A stretch of DNA of 13,878 nucleotides from Candidatus Woesearchaeota archaeon (GCA_030751755.1 JASMFO010000031.1:1-13878), one strand, 5' to 3'. Positions 1 to 7,383 are shown, counted from the first letter of the stretch. Program-made: numbers and translations. The notes: a model not told the origin generated them from the letters alone.

Positions 1-1
1 T

Positions 2-550
2 GATTTAGACCAACAAGGAAAGAAATTATTAATAATGAGCACAGGGGGTATAATAGAAAACCTCAACCTGTTCAATAAAATAAAAAATTGTGAAATTTAT
101 ATGCCTTCCGGAGCAATATCAGGTTTGGACGCAATAAAATCTGTTTCAGGAAAAATAAAATCATTGACATTAACGACAACAAAACCAGTTAAAGGACTTG
201 AAAATGCTCCATATTTAATAAAAAACAATATTAATATCACTAAATTAGAAAATAAAAAAATAATTTTTGAAGGAACTTTAAAAGAAGCAATTGAAGGATT
301 TCCCAAAAATATCAATGTTGCTGCTACTTTGTTCCTGGCTTCAAAATTCGATAAAATACAAATAAAAATAATTGCAGATCCAAAGGCAAAAACAAATATT
401 CATGAAATAATATGCACAGGAGATTTTGGAACAATAACAACAAAAACAGACAATTTACCGAGTAAAAACCCTAAAACCAGTTACCTTGCAGTATTAAGTG
501 CAATACAAACTTTAAGAAATATAAAAAATAACAAAAAAATTGGTTCTTAA
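2..550 (+). CDS. nadX: L-aspartate dehydrogenase, C-terminal part (5' end outside window)
   Basis: The frame is open from the window edge (D-L-D-Q-Q-G-K-K before the first internal Met at 35), so the true start lies upstream and 182 codons are visible. The visible part matches the C-terminal domain of the archaeal/bacterial aspartate dehydrogenase family (DUF108): PSGAISGLD, then a TTTKP segment followed by GLENAPYL, then EGTLKEAIEGFP and NVAATLFLAS, then a DPKAKTNIHEI segment whose His falls where the family has its catalytic His. The family oxidises L-aspartate to iminoaspartate with NAD(P)+, which quinolinate synthase NadA uses in NAD synthesis, in the cytoplasm. The Rossmann NAD-binding half is not in the window. 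topA follows after 49 nt but appears to have its own promoter. Family assignment is confident; the in vivo role is inferred from family knowledge, and nadA/nadC are not visible here. Confidence 0.88.
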   Translation, partial: DLDQQGKKLLIMSTGGIIENLNLFNKIKNCEIYMPSGAISGLDAIKSVSGKIKSLTLTTTKPVKGLENAPYLIKNNINITKLENKKIIFEGTLKEAIEGFPKNINVAATLFLASKFDKIQIKIIADPKAKTNIHEIICTGDFGTITTKTDNLPSKNPKTSYLAVLSAIQTLRNIKNNKKIGS

Positions 551-566
551 TCATTGATTCCAAACA

Positions 567-575
567 TTTTTAAAT
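567..575 (+). promoter_or_regulatory. TATA box of topA
   Basis: TTTTTAAAT is centred 29 nt before the topA ATG. This is the spacing expected of a near-leaderless archaeal transcript. A weak AAGGA lies 7 nt before the ATG, so a very short leader is also possible. Confidence 0.5.
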
Positions 576-599
576 TAATTCTTCTTTTAAGGAAAAACC

Positions 600-2846
600 A
601 TGTATGAATTAATAATCTGTGAAAAACCAAACGCAGCAAAGAAAGTAGCAGAAGCTTTGGCAGATGGCAAACCAATAAAAGAAAATATGAATGGTGTTCC
701 TTACTATTTAGTAACCCACGGAAAAAAGGATATTGTTGTTGCATGCGCAGTTGGCCATTTATATGGATTAGCTGAAAAAGAAAAGAAAGGATGGGTATTT
801 CCTGTTTTTGATATTGAATGGAAACCTTCTTCTGAAACCAATAAAAAATCCGGATTCTCAAAAAAATACCTAAGCACAATAAGAAAACTTGCAAAAGAAG
901 CCAAGGAGTTTACAGTTGCTACAGATTACGACCAGGAAGGCTCTGTAATAGGTAAAAATATTGTTGTTTTTGCATGCAAAAAGAAAGATGCAAACCGCAT
1001 GAAATTTTCAACTTTAACTAAGGAGGATTTAATAGAAGCGTATGAAAATAAATCTAAACATTTAGACTGGGCACAGGCAGAAGCAGGAGATGCAAGGCAT
1101 CATCTGGACTGGATAAATGGAATAAATTACAGCCGAGCTTTAACTTCATCAATAAAGGCTGTAGGCAGTTTTAAGCTTATGTCTACTGGCCGCGTTCAAG
1201 GTCCTGCTTTAAAGATAGTTGTTGACAGGGAAAAGGAAATCAAGGTGTTTAAGCCAGTTCCGTTCTGGCAAATAGAGCTGCAAGGCAATGTGAACAAAGG
1301 AGATGTAATAGCATGGCACCAGGAAGACAAGTTTTGGGATAAGAATAAAGCAAATGGGGTAATGAAGAAAGTAAAAAATGAAAAAAAAGCAACCATTGAT
1401 AAAGCAGAAAAAAAGCAATTTCAGCAGCAACCACCAGCACCTTTTGATCTTACAACCCTGCAGATGGAATCATATAGGTGCCATAGGATAAGTCCTAAGG
1501 AAACTTTGGAAATTGCTCAGGAGCTTTATACCTCTGGAGTCATTTCATATCCGAGAACTTCTTCCCAGCAATTACCAGATAAAATAGGATACAAAAAAAT
1601 CCTAACACAACTTGGAAAACAAAAAGAATATTCAGGATTAACCAAAAAACTATTGGCTAAAAAATCCTTAATGCCAAATAACGGCAAAAAGACAGATCCT
1701 GCACACCCTGCTATTTATCCAACAGGAAATGTTCCAAGCTTATCAAATGAAAGGGAGCGGAGAATCTATGATATAATCACAAAAAGATTCATGGCAACAT
1801 TTGCAGAAAGCGCATTAAGAGAAACCATGACCATAGATATAAACTGTAAAGATGAAATTTTTATTGCAAAAGGAACAAGAACCATAGAAAAGGGATGGCA
1901 CGTTTTTTACCAGCCTTATGTCAAGATTGAAGAAGAAGAATTGCCAAAAGTCAATAAAAACGATAATGTCGCAGTTAAAAAAATACAATTGCATAACAAA
2001 GAAACAACCCCTCCAAAACGTTACACACCAGCTTCTATAATAAAAGAGCTTGAGAAGAAAAATCTGGGAACAAAAGCAACTCGCGCAAGTATAGTTGATA
2101 CTCTGTTTCAGAGAGGCTATGTAGATGGAAAAGCAATAGAAGCTACAAATTTGGGGATAAAAACCATTGAAACGCTTGAAAAGCATGTTCCAAAGATAGT
2201 TGATGAAGAATTAACAAGACATTTTGAAGAGGAAATGGAGCAAATAGTGGAAAATAAGAAGACAAACGAAGAGGTTTTGAGTGAGGCCAAGAAAAAAATA
2301 ACAGAAATAATGTCTGATTTTAAGAAACACGAAAAAGAGATTGGGAAAGAATTATTATCTGCAAATATTGAGACCCGGGATGAATTAAGCCATTTAGGTA
2401 AGTGCATAAACTGCAAGAAAGGAAATCTTCATATGAGGCATGGGAAGTTTGGAAGCTTTGTCGCATGCAACCAATACCCCAAATGCAAAACTACATTTTC
2501 CTTACCCCATAACGCATTAATCAAACCAGCAAAAAAAATATGTGAAACGTGCAAATACCCTATGGTTATAGCCATCAAGAGAGGGAAAAGGCCTCAGGAT
2601 TTCTGCTTAAACAAACAATGCCCTTCAAAACACGTTGAAGGAGAAGCTGGAAAAGAAGCCAAAGCAATTGCAAAAGGAAAAATAGAGAAATCTTGTCCAA
2701 CATGCAAAAAAGGAAAAGTGGTCTTAAGGGGCTCAATCTATGGAAAATTCTATGGGTGCTCTAATTACCCTAAGTGCAAGTATACTGAGAAATTAGTTGA
2801 AGGACCTTCAAAAGAGGAATTTGCTAAAAAGAAAGCTAAGCCTTAA
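600..2846 (+). CDS. topA: DNA topoisomerase I (type IA)
   Basis: A 748-residue type IA topoisomerase that would relax negative supercoils by single-strand passage. The N-terminal Toprim domain starts with IICEKPNAAKK (Glu8 in the metal/catalytic position) and carries D109-Y-D-Q-E-G114 (DxDxEG type). The active-site tyrosine is Tyr317 in the SYPRTSS motif. The central family motif STGRVQGPAL is present near residue 200. The C-terminus holds three four-cysteine zinc ribbons, beginning near Cys602, Cys648 and Cys699. The first and third share the form CxxC, then GxFxxC, then five residues and a Cys. The length is normal for archaeal topoisomerase I. The ATG at 600 is chosen because a TATA box sits 29 nt upstream and MYELIICEKP is the standard N-terminus. 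The 3' end overlaps the convergent membrane protein gene by 11 bp. Confidence 0.96.
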   Translation: MYELIICEKPNAAKKVAEALADGKPIKENMNGVPYYLVTHGKKDIVVACAVGHLYGLAEKEKKGWVFPVFDIEWKPSSETNKKSGFSKKYLSTIRKLAKEAKEFTVATDYDQEGSVIGKNIVVFACKKKDANRMKFSTLTKEDLIEAYENKSKHLDWAQAEAGDARHHLDWINGINYSRALTSSIKAVGSFKLMSTGRVQGPALKIVVDREKEIKVFKPVPFWQIELQGNVNKGDVIAWHQEDKFWDKNKANGVMKKVKNEKKATIDKAEKKQFQQQPPAPFDLTTLQMESYRCHRISPKETLEIAQELYTSGVISYPRTSSQQLPDKIGYKKILTQLGKQKEYSGLTKKLLAKKSLMPNNGKKTDPAHPAIYPTGNVPSLSNERERRIYDIITKRFMATFAESALRETMTIDINCKDEIFIAKGTRTIEKGWHVFYQPYVKIEEEELPKVNKNDNVAVKKIQLHNKETTPPKRYTPASIIKELEKKNLGTKATRASIVDTLFQRGYVDGKAIEATNLGIKTIETLEKHVPKIVDEELTRHFEEEMEQIVENKKTNEEVLSEAKKKITEIMSDFKKHEKEIGKELLSANIETRDELSHLGKCINCKKGNLHMRHGKFGSFVACNQYPKCKTTFSLPHNALIKPAKKICETCKYPMVIAIKRGKRPQDFCLNKQCPSKHVEGEAGKEAKAIAKGKIEKSCPTCKKGKVVLRGSIYGKFYGCSNYPKCKYTEKLVEGPSKEEFAKKKAKP

Positions 2847-3201
2847 ATTTTTGAATATTTATATTTCCCAGGTTGTTATCAATCAAAACTGTTATTGTAG
2901 CTATAGGTATGAACATATCAATAATGCTGAATGGCGGCAAACCAAAAAATGGCAGTTCAACTAAAGAAACAAAAGCCAGTTTTTTGTTTTTTAATGTTAT
3001 TAGCAATATCAGAAAAGTTACAATGTCCCATAAGGTATTTACAATAGGAATCCACCCAATAAGAAAATCAATTCCATCCAATATTATGGCTATGCCTAGC
3101 TTGATTCTTATCAATATTGACTTTATTTTTTTGAAGAACTTGCTGATTTTCTTTTCCTTGCCAATATCAACAATTTCAACATTTACTTTTTCTGCTTCCA
3201 T
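2836..3201 (-). CDS. Small multi-pass membrane protein, function unknown
   Basis: A 121-residue protein. A charged N-terminal stretch (residues 1-32, Lys-rich) is followed by hydrophobic segments at about 33-53, 55-71 and 83-108. The middle region contains a GWIPIVNTLWD loop, and PFFGLPPFSIIDMFIP lies before the last segment. It probably sits in the cytoplasmic membrane with two or three helices. I do not recognise a named family. The start at 3201 is supported by a TATA box (3224-3231) centred about 27 nt upstream, as at neighbouring genes. The opposite-strand open frame at 2873-3214 is taken as its shadow, because it has weaker protein character and lacks such a promoter. The stop codon lies inside the end of topA, so the two genes converge and overlap. 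Confidence 0.7.
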   Translation of the reverse strand: MEAEKVNVEIVDIGKEKKISKFFKKIKSILIRIKLGIAIILDGIDFLIGWIPIVNTLWDIVTFLILLITLKNKKLAFVSLVELPFFGLPPFSIIDMFIPIATITVLIDNNLGNINIQKFKA

Positions 3202-3223
3202 GCACTATAGTTGATTTTAGCTG

Positions 3224-3231
3224 TTTAAAAA
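3224..3231 (-). promoter_or_regulatory. TATA box of the small membrane protein gene
   Basis: Read on the minus strand this is TTTTTAAA, centred about 27 nt upstream of the ATG at 3201. That spacing implies a leaderless mRNA. Confidence 0.5.
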
Positions 3232-3263
3232 CCTTATTAAAATGAATAAGAAAAAATAAAAAA

Positions 3264-3272
3264 TATTAAAAA
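3264..3272 (+). promoter_or_regulatory. Probable TATA box of the Lon-like protease gene
   Basis: TATTAAAAA is centred 29 nt before the ATG at 3297. This favours that ATG over the in-frame TTG at 3279. The surrounding sequence is very A-rich, so the exact box is uncertain. Confidence 0.35.
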
Positions 3273-3296
3273 ATAACCTTGTATTCTACGAAATTT

Positions 3297-5126
3297 ATGA
3301 AAAGATTCGTGATTTTTGCAGTGTTTGTATTAATTCTTTTACTTCCTGCTGTAAATGCCCAACAAGGGCATATGAAACTTTTGGCTGTGACAGAAACAAC
3401 TGACGGCTTTAACGGAGGTCTTGCAGACCTATATCTTGAGATAAAGCCAGGCTCAGGAAGAGTTTTTTTAGAAACATTTCCCCTTACTAAGGTAGATACG
3501 CAGATATCAACAAGGTTTGCAAAAGAAATTGCATGCGATTTTGCAGATATTGATTGTGATAACTTTGATTTTTTCTATACAATAACTGCAGAGTCATCAA
3601 TCATAGCAGGACCAAGTGCTGGTGCAGCAATTTCTGTTTTAACATTCTCATTAATTGAGGACATAGATCTTGATGAAAATATTGCTATAACTGGCACTAT
3701 TAACTCAGGCGGATTAATCGGGCCCGTAGGAGGCCTAAAAGCGAAAATAGAAGCTACTAATAAATCTGGATTAAAGAAAGTCCTGATACCCATGGGTGAA
3801 TCAATAAACGGGAAAAATGAAAGCGTCGAACTAAATGAAACTTTTGGAAAGAACGAAAGCACAAATGAAACTCTTGATATAGATGATTTAGCGAATAAAT
3901 ACAAAATAGAGGTCAAAGAAATCTCAACTTTAGATGAGGCCATATTTGAATTTACAGGAAAAAGATTCAGGGAAAAGAAAGCAAATTTGACTATAAGCCA
4001 AGATTATAAAGACACAATGAAAATGTTGGCTATTCAATTGTGCTCAAGAAGCACTAAACTTAAAAAAAGAATTTTAAATTTAACCACAGATAATAAAACA
4101 AAGCCCATACTGGACAATGCAGTAAATCTATCTGATAAAGGAAAAAGTTCTTTCAGTGATAGTACCTATTACTCATCAGCAAGCTATTGTTTTGGTGCTA
4201 ATGTTGAATTTAATTATTTAACATTATTGCAGCTGAATTTAAGTGAGAAAGAAGTAATAGAAAAAATAAAGGAGTTAAGGGAAGATATAGAAAATTTTGA
4301 TGAAACCATAGAGAATGAGAAAATAAAGACTATAACCGACTTAGAAAGTTATATGGTTGTTAAGGAGAGATTACTGGAGGCTTACAATTTTTTAAACTTA
4401 GTTGAAGATTCTCTTAACAATAATAATACAAATTTACGCAATTTGGCTTATGCTGCAGAAAGAATTAATTCAGCGAGGTCCTGGTCCAAGTTTTTGGACA
4501 ATACTGGAAAGGAATTCGATTTTAATGATTTGGTTGTAGAGAATGCATGCAGGATAAAACTTTCTGAGGTTGAAGAACGTTTGCAGTATGTGCAGCTTTA
4601 CTTCCCACAGAACCTTTCAAACACAAGAAAAGAGTTGGGTTATGCTTACCAGGATCTGAATGAAGGAAATTTTGAACTTTGTTTGTTTAAAGCCAGCAAG
4701 GCGAAAGCAAATGTTGACACCGTGCTTGGTGTTTTTGGTGTACGAACCGAGAATGTCGGCAATATTCTAGATACAAAATTGGATGTTGTTGAAAGAAATT
4801 TAGTAGAGGAAACTGAAAAAGGAGTATTTCCCATTTTAGGATATAGCTATTTTGAGTATGCAAATTCCCTGAAAGAAACAGACCCTTTCTCTGCACTGCT
4901 TTACTCTGAGTATGCTTTAGAGTTGAGCAACCTGGACATATATTTCAAGAGCACTAAAAGTAACAGGACGGCTTTTTTTGAAAAGATTGATAAAAAATTA
5001 TTGATTGTGTTTGTAGTTGGAATTATCCTGGGGATTTTTATAGCTAAGATTATTGGATACGGAAAAATAATACATAAAAGAAATAAAAAACCAAGGAAAA
5101 GAAAGCAAAGGAATTCCATCAATTAG
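3297..5126 (+). CDS. Secreted, membrane-anchored Lon-like serine protease (S16 domain, no ATPase)
   Basis: A 609-residue protein from ATG 3297; an in-frame TTG at 3279 would add six residues. An N-terminal signal peptide ends at about residue 22 (core VIFAVFVLILLLPAVNA). An S16 (Lon) proteolytic domain follows at about 25-205. The nucleophile Ser107 lies in GPSAGAA and the general base Lys150 in GGLKAKIEA. The 43-residue spacing equals that of the E. coli Lon Ser679/Lys722 dyad. No Walker A/B AAA+ module is present. Residues 205-560 are largely helical and Asn/Glu-rich with no family I recognise. A C-terminal membrane helix (LLIVFVVGIILGIFIAKIIG) is followed by a Lys/Arg-rich tail, so the protease should face outside with the tail in the cytoplasm. 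It resembles the archaeal ATPase-less S16 proteins grouped as predicted archaeal serine proteases. Its substrate is unknown; envelope protein quality control is an inference. Confidence 0.87.
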   Translation: MKRFVIFAVFVLILLLPAVNAQQGHMKLLAVTETTDGFNGGLADLYLEIKPGSGRVFLETFPLTKVDTQISTRFAKEIACDFADIDCDNFDFFYTITAESSIIAGPSAGAAISVLTFSLIEDIDLDENIAITGTINSGGLIGPVGGLKAKIEATNKSGLKKVLIPMGESINGKNESVELNETFGKNESTNETLDIDDLANKYKIEVKEISTLDEAIFEFTGKRFREKKANLTISQDYKDTMKMLAIQLCSRSTKLKKRILNLTTDNKTKPILDNAVNLSDKGKSSFSDSTYYSSASYCFGANVEFNYLTLLQLNLSEKEVIEKIKELREDIENFDETIENEKIKTITDLESYMVVKERLLEAYNFLNLVEDSLNNNNTNLRNLAYAAERINSARSWSKFLDNTGKEFDFNDLVVENACRIKLSEVEERLQYVQLYFPQNLSNTRKELGYAYQDLNEGNFELCLFKASKAKANVDTVLGVFGVRTENVGNILDTKLDVVERNLVEETEKGVFPILGYSYFEYANSLKETDPFSALLYSEYALELSNLDIYFKSTKSNRTAFFEKIDKKLLIVFVVGIILGIFIAKIIGYGKIIHKRNKKPRKRKQRNSIN

Positions 5127-5134
5127 AAATTGAT
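5118..5134. terminator. Perfect short hairpin over the stop codon of the protease gene
   Basis: ATCAATT (5118-5124) and AATTGAT (5128-5134) form a perfect 7-bp stem with a 3-nt loop that includes part of the TAG stop codon (5124-5126). No long T-run follows, so a terminator role is only a possibility. The feature may be incidental in AT-rich DNA. Confidence 0.25.
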
Positions 5135-5174
5135 TGAAGTCCAAGCATCAAAACCTAATATGATTTTTGATATG

Positions 5175-5183
5175 ATTATAAAA
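5175..5183 (+). promoter_or_regulatory. Orphan TATA box in the gap 5127-5375
   Basis: TTATAAAAC is a good archaeal TATA element on the plus strand, but no plus-strand protein gene follows within 850 nt. Transcription would begin at about 5205, just before the hairpin at 5222-5258. The 249-nt gap therefore may encode a small RNA. A second TATA-like stretch (TATTTAAATG) begins near 5284. Confidence 0.35.
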
Positions 5184-5280
5184 CCCCAGCAAAGCAAAAG
5201 CCTTGCTAGGGAAAAAGAGGTGATAGATTACTGTTGATTACTCAACAATAGTCTTATCTAATTGTTACTGTAGGATAGTA
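5184..5280 (+). ncRNA. Candidate structured RNA in the intergenic gap (unrecognised)
   Basis: Two foldable pieces lie downstream of the orphan TATA box. The first is an imperfect stem around 5184-5211 (CCCCAGCAA against TTGCTAGGG, one mismatch). The second is a longer hairpin at 5222-5258: GATAG pairs with TTATC, ATTA with TAGT (one bulged C), then one C-A mismatch, then TGTTGA pairs perfectly with TCAACA around a TTAC loop. No C/D boxes, convincing kink-turn plus ACA box, or tRNA fold could be made. The boundaries are guesses: the start comes from the stems and the end is open. No protein gene of reasonable size fits the gap on either strand. Confidence 0.25.
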
Positions 5281-5375
5281 TTAGTATTTAAATGTTTCGC
5301 ATTTTGATTGGATTTTGCATTATAGCATAACTATGGGGCTGTGTATGAGAAAGAAATCAATCAGAAAGAATTAGG

Positions 5376-5993
5376 TTACTGCATATGTATGAAGATAGGA
5401 TTGAATTCAATAAATTTACTCCAAATAACTTTAGGTTCTGCTTCACTACCCTCTTCTTGAGGTAAATATTTTTCTAGTGAGCTGAGTATAGACATCAATT
5501 CCATAATTGCAGGAGTTCCAATATCTATGTAAGGCTTATCTGTTTTTTCATCATACATCCCTTTAACATCAATTGGCCCATCATCCGGATCTATAGCATT
5601 TTTTGTGCGGATGTAATTGGGTATCAAGCAAGCAGCAGCATATAAAGCAAGACATTCATTATCGGTAATGTTGTGTCTAATCTCTCCACTCGGTCCAGGA
5701 GCAATAGTAAGGCTTAAAGCCAATTTATCTTCTTCAATTGAATAACTGAAATTTCGTTTAGATGAAGAATGCCCCATGGTATTTCCATCACTAGGTTCTG
5801 GCAGAAGAAAATTTGCAGCAATTGCTTCCAGCATAGATGGTTTTGCTTGTTCAAGAGCATTGAGAAAGTCTTGCCCTGTTCGATATTGTGGTTGGAAAAG
5901 ATCTTCTACTAAATGAGCTATCCCTGCGGGAAAAGCTAATACAAGTTCAGGATTATTTACTGGTTGCACCCCGATATGATATACGCCATCCAT
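5376..5993 (-). CDS. Hypothetical soluble acidic protein, unrecognised
   Basis: A 205-residue protein with no signal peptide or obvious membrane helix and no motif I can assign. Visible traits are a Gly/Pro-containing N-terminus (MDGVYHIGVQPVNNPELVLA), a patch IAPGPSGEIRHNITDNECLALYAAACL in the middle, several Asp/Glu-rich turns (PDDGPID, QEEGSEAEPK) and a hydrophobic C-terminus ending FIHMQ. The start at 5993 is the first ATG after an in-frame TAA about 50 nt upstream, and a TATA box (6017-6024) is centred about 27 nt before it. By eye the gene is somewhat richer in G and C than its neighbours, which could mean recent acquisition. It stands alone and is divergent from the HKD-motif lipoprotein gene with 87 nt between starts. 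No function is proposed. Confidence 0.65.
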   Translation of the reverse strand: MDGVYHIGVQPVNNPELVLAFPAGIAHLVEDLFQPQYRTGQDFLNALEQAKPSMLEAIAANFLLPEPSDGNTMGHSSSKRNFSYSIEEDKLALSLTIAPGPSGEIRHNITDNECLALYAAACLIPNYIRTKNAIDPDDGPIDVKGMYDEKTDKPYIDIGTPAIMELMSILSSLEKYLPQEEGSEAEPKVIWSKFIEFNPIFIHMQ

Positions 5994-6016
5994 ATAAACA
6001 CCAAGAAACCACTTTT

Positions 6017-6024
6017 TTTTAAAT
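6017..6024 (-). promoter_or_regulatory. TATA box of the hypothetical gene at 5376-5993
   Basis: Minus strand ATTTAAAA is centred about 27 nt upstream of the ATG at 5993, consistent with a leaderless transcript. It sits in a T8 tract, so its exact position is soft. Confidence 0.4.
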
Positions 6025-6051
6025 TTTTGTATTGGAGTAGATTAATAAAAT

Positions 6052-6061
6052 TATTAAATAA
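6052..6061 (+). promoter_or_regulatory. TATA box of the HKD-motif lipoprotein gene
   Basis: TATTAAATAA is centred about 25 nt before the ATG at 6081. It supports that start over the upstream in-frame ATG at 5964, which lies inside the divergent gene. Confidence 0.4.
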
Positions 6062-6080
6062 TAAAGAAACTATTATTGAA

Positions 6081-7091
6081 ATGCCAGGTTTTGTTAAAGT
6101 ATGTCTTATTTTATTATTTCTATTATTTATAAGCGGATGCAACAATACTTTAACAGGCAATGTTGTTAATTCTCAAGAGCATTCTGAGAGTGGAATACAA
6201 ACAGAAATTTATTTCTGCCCTGTAGATGATTGTGGCAAAATTGTAACTAATCTTATTGATGATGCAAAAAAATCTGTTCATTGCGCTTTTTATGATTTGG
6301 ATTTAAAGGATTTAATCAAAACTTTAGGGAAAAAAAGCCATAATGCTGATGTCAAGATTGTAATTGAGGGTAGTAATTATGAAGGCAACATTAAAGGCCC
6401 TGGAATTAAAATAGCTAAGGCATCACAATACATGCACAATAAATTTTGCGTTTTAGATAACAACAAAGTATTGACAGGCAGTATGAATCCTACAAACAAT
6501 GGGGCTAATCTGAATAATAATAATTTAATAATTGTTAATTCAGGATATCTTGCAGAAAACTATGAAGATGAGTTTGATGAATTGTGGAATGGGCTATATG
6601 CTTCTGGTGACAATGTGAAATATAGGGAAATTAATACTAATATTGGCTTAATTGAAAATTATTTCTGCCCTGAAGACTGTCAAGAAGGAGAAAATAGTAT
6701 GCTAAATTTGGTAAGAAAAGCAAATAAATCAGTTAAAGTGGCTATTTTTTCTTTTACTCATGAAGATTTAGGAGATGAACTGGTTAAGGCAGATATTAGG
6801 GGCTTAGATATTTCGGTTTTAGTGGAGAGGAGGCAGAGAAACGTTCAAAAATCCCAATATACAAGATTAAAAGACTTTGATATTGGCATTAAAGTTGATG
6901 GAAACAAGTACAATATGCATCATAAGTTCATAATTATAGATGATAAGATAGTAATAACCGGAAGCCCTAACTTCAGCTATAGTGGATATAACCGGAATGA
7001 TGAGAACTTTTTGATAATATATAACGAAAATTTAGCTTTAGAATTTGTTAATGAGTTTGATATGTTGTTTGGAAATGGAGAAATAGTCTAA
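6081..7091 (+). CDS. Phospholipase D-superfamily protein with two HKD motifs, predicted lipoprotein
   Basis: A 336-residue protein from ATG 6081. The open frame extends back to an ATG at 5964, but those 39 codons overlap the divergent gene and would bury the signal peptide. Residues 1-20 (MPGFVKVCLILLFLLFISGC) form a hydrophobic signal with a lipobox-like ISGC, so Cys20 may be lipid-modified and the protein exported. Two PLD half-domains follow, each with HxK(x)4D and a downstream GS-x-N: His119-Lys121-Asp126 then GSMNPT, and His280-Lys282-Asp287 then GSPNFS. Both active-site halves are intact. The superfamily covers phospholipases, cardiolipin synthases and nucleases. The paired small HKD domains without lipid-synthase membrane helices resemble the nuclease-like (Nuc/PLDc_2) branch. 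An extracellular nuclease or phospholipase is the best inference; the substrate cannot be read from the sequence. Confidence 0.88.
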   Translation: MPGFVKVCLILLFLLFISGCNNTLTGNVVNSQEHSESGIQTEIYFCPVDDCGKIVTNLIDDAKKSVHCAFYDLDLKDLIKTLGKKSHNADVKIVIEGSNYEGNIKGPGIKIAKASQYMHNKFCVLDNNKVLTGSMNPTNNGANLNNNNLIIVNSGYLAENYEDEFDELWNGLYASGDNVKYREINTNIGLIENYFCPEDCQEGENSMLNLVRKANKSVKVAIFSFTHEDLGDELVKADIRGLDISVLVERRQRNVQKSQYTRLKDFDIGIKVDGNKYNMHHKFIIIDDKIVITGSPNFSYSGYNRNDENFLIIYNENLALEFVNEFDMLFGNGEIV

Positions 7092-7092
7092 A

Positions 7093-7272
7093 TTACCTTT
7101 TTTTAGCTTGTTGAGGAAGTAAAACCGGTATTCCCTGCTTAATAGGATACTTTTTGCCGCATTTGACACAAACAAGGCTTTTTCTATCTCCAGAGTAGCG
7201 TAGATTGGCTCTGCAGATTGGACAGGCTAAAATATTGAATAAATCCTTTGGAATTGGGTCTTTTTTCTGCAT
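7093..7272 (-). CDS. Trm112-family zinc-ribbon protein (59 aa)
   Basis: A short gene on the minus strand coding for 59 residues. Cys17-P-I-Cys20 and Cys35-V-K-Cys38 make a zinc ribbon, and the ending YPIKQGIPVLLP is the signature C-terminus of Trm112/UPF0434 proteins. Family members activate and stabilise class I methyltransferases that modify tRNA, rRNA or release factors. In archaea one Trm112 serves several partners. The start at 7272 is supported by a TATA box (7296-7303) centred about 27 nt upstream, so the mRNA is probably leaderless. The stop is one base away from the stop of the convergent HKD-protein gene, and the gene is divergent from tfb. It is easily missed by length-filtered gene callers. 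No methyltransferase partner gene is visible in the window. Confidence 0.85.
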   Translation of the reverse strand: MQKKDPIPKDLFNILACPICRANLRYSGDRKSLVCVKCGKKYPIKQGIPVLLPQQAKKR

Positions 7273-7295
7273 TTTCGTCGATATTGGGGGAAAGA

Positions 7296-7303
7296 TTTAT
7301 ATA
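7296..7303 (-). promoter_or_regulatory. TATA box of the Trm112-family gene
   Basis: Minus strand TATATAAA is centred about 27 nt upstream of the ATG at 7272. It is one of the clearest TATA boxes in the window. Confidence 0.55.
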
Positions 7304-7383
7304 GTAGTTCTGTATCCCCTTTATAAATATTGTTGTTTTATGATTGTTATTTTATAAAATTGATTTTTGTGAAAGAGGGTGGT

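Noticed and set aside
2873..3214. 113-codon plus-strand frame opposite the small membrane protein gene
   Set aside because: The minus-strand frame has cleaner membrane-protein character, a TATA box at the right distance and a sensible charged N-terminus. The plus-strand frame looks like its shadow.
3279..3296. TTG start of the S16 protease six codons earlier
   Set aside because: ATG 3297 begins a normal signal peptide (Met-Lys-Arg then a hydrophobic core) and lies 29 nt from a TATA-like box.
5205..5280. C/D or H/ACA guide RNA or an additional tRNA in the gap
   Set aside because: GTGATAG is only near a C box, and no D box, kink-turn with ACA box, or cloverleaf could be formed.
5332..5376. 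Short plus-strand frame MGLCMRKKSIRKN
   Set aside because: Only 13 codons, no recognisable signal or ribosome binding site; expected by chance.
5964..6080. Upstream extension of the HKD lipoprotein to an ATG at 5964
   Set aside because: It would bury the signal peptide behind 39 residues and overlap the divergent gene. The TATA box at 6052-6061 fits the ATG at 6081.
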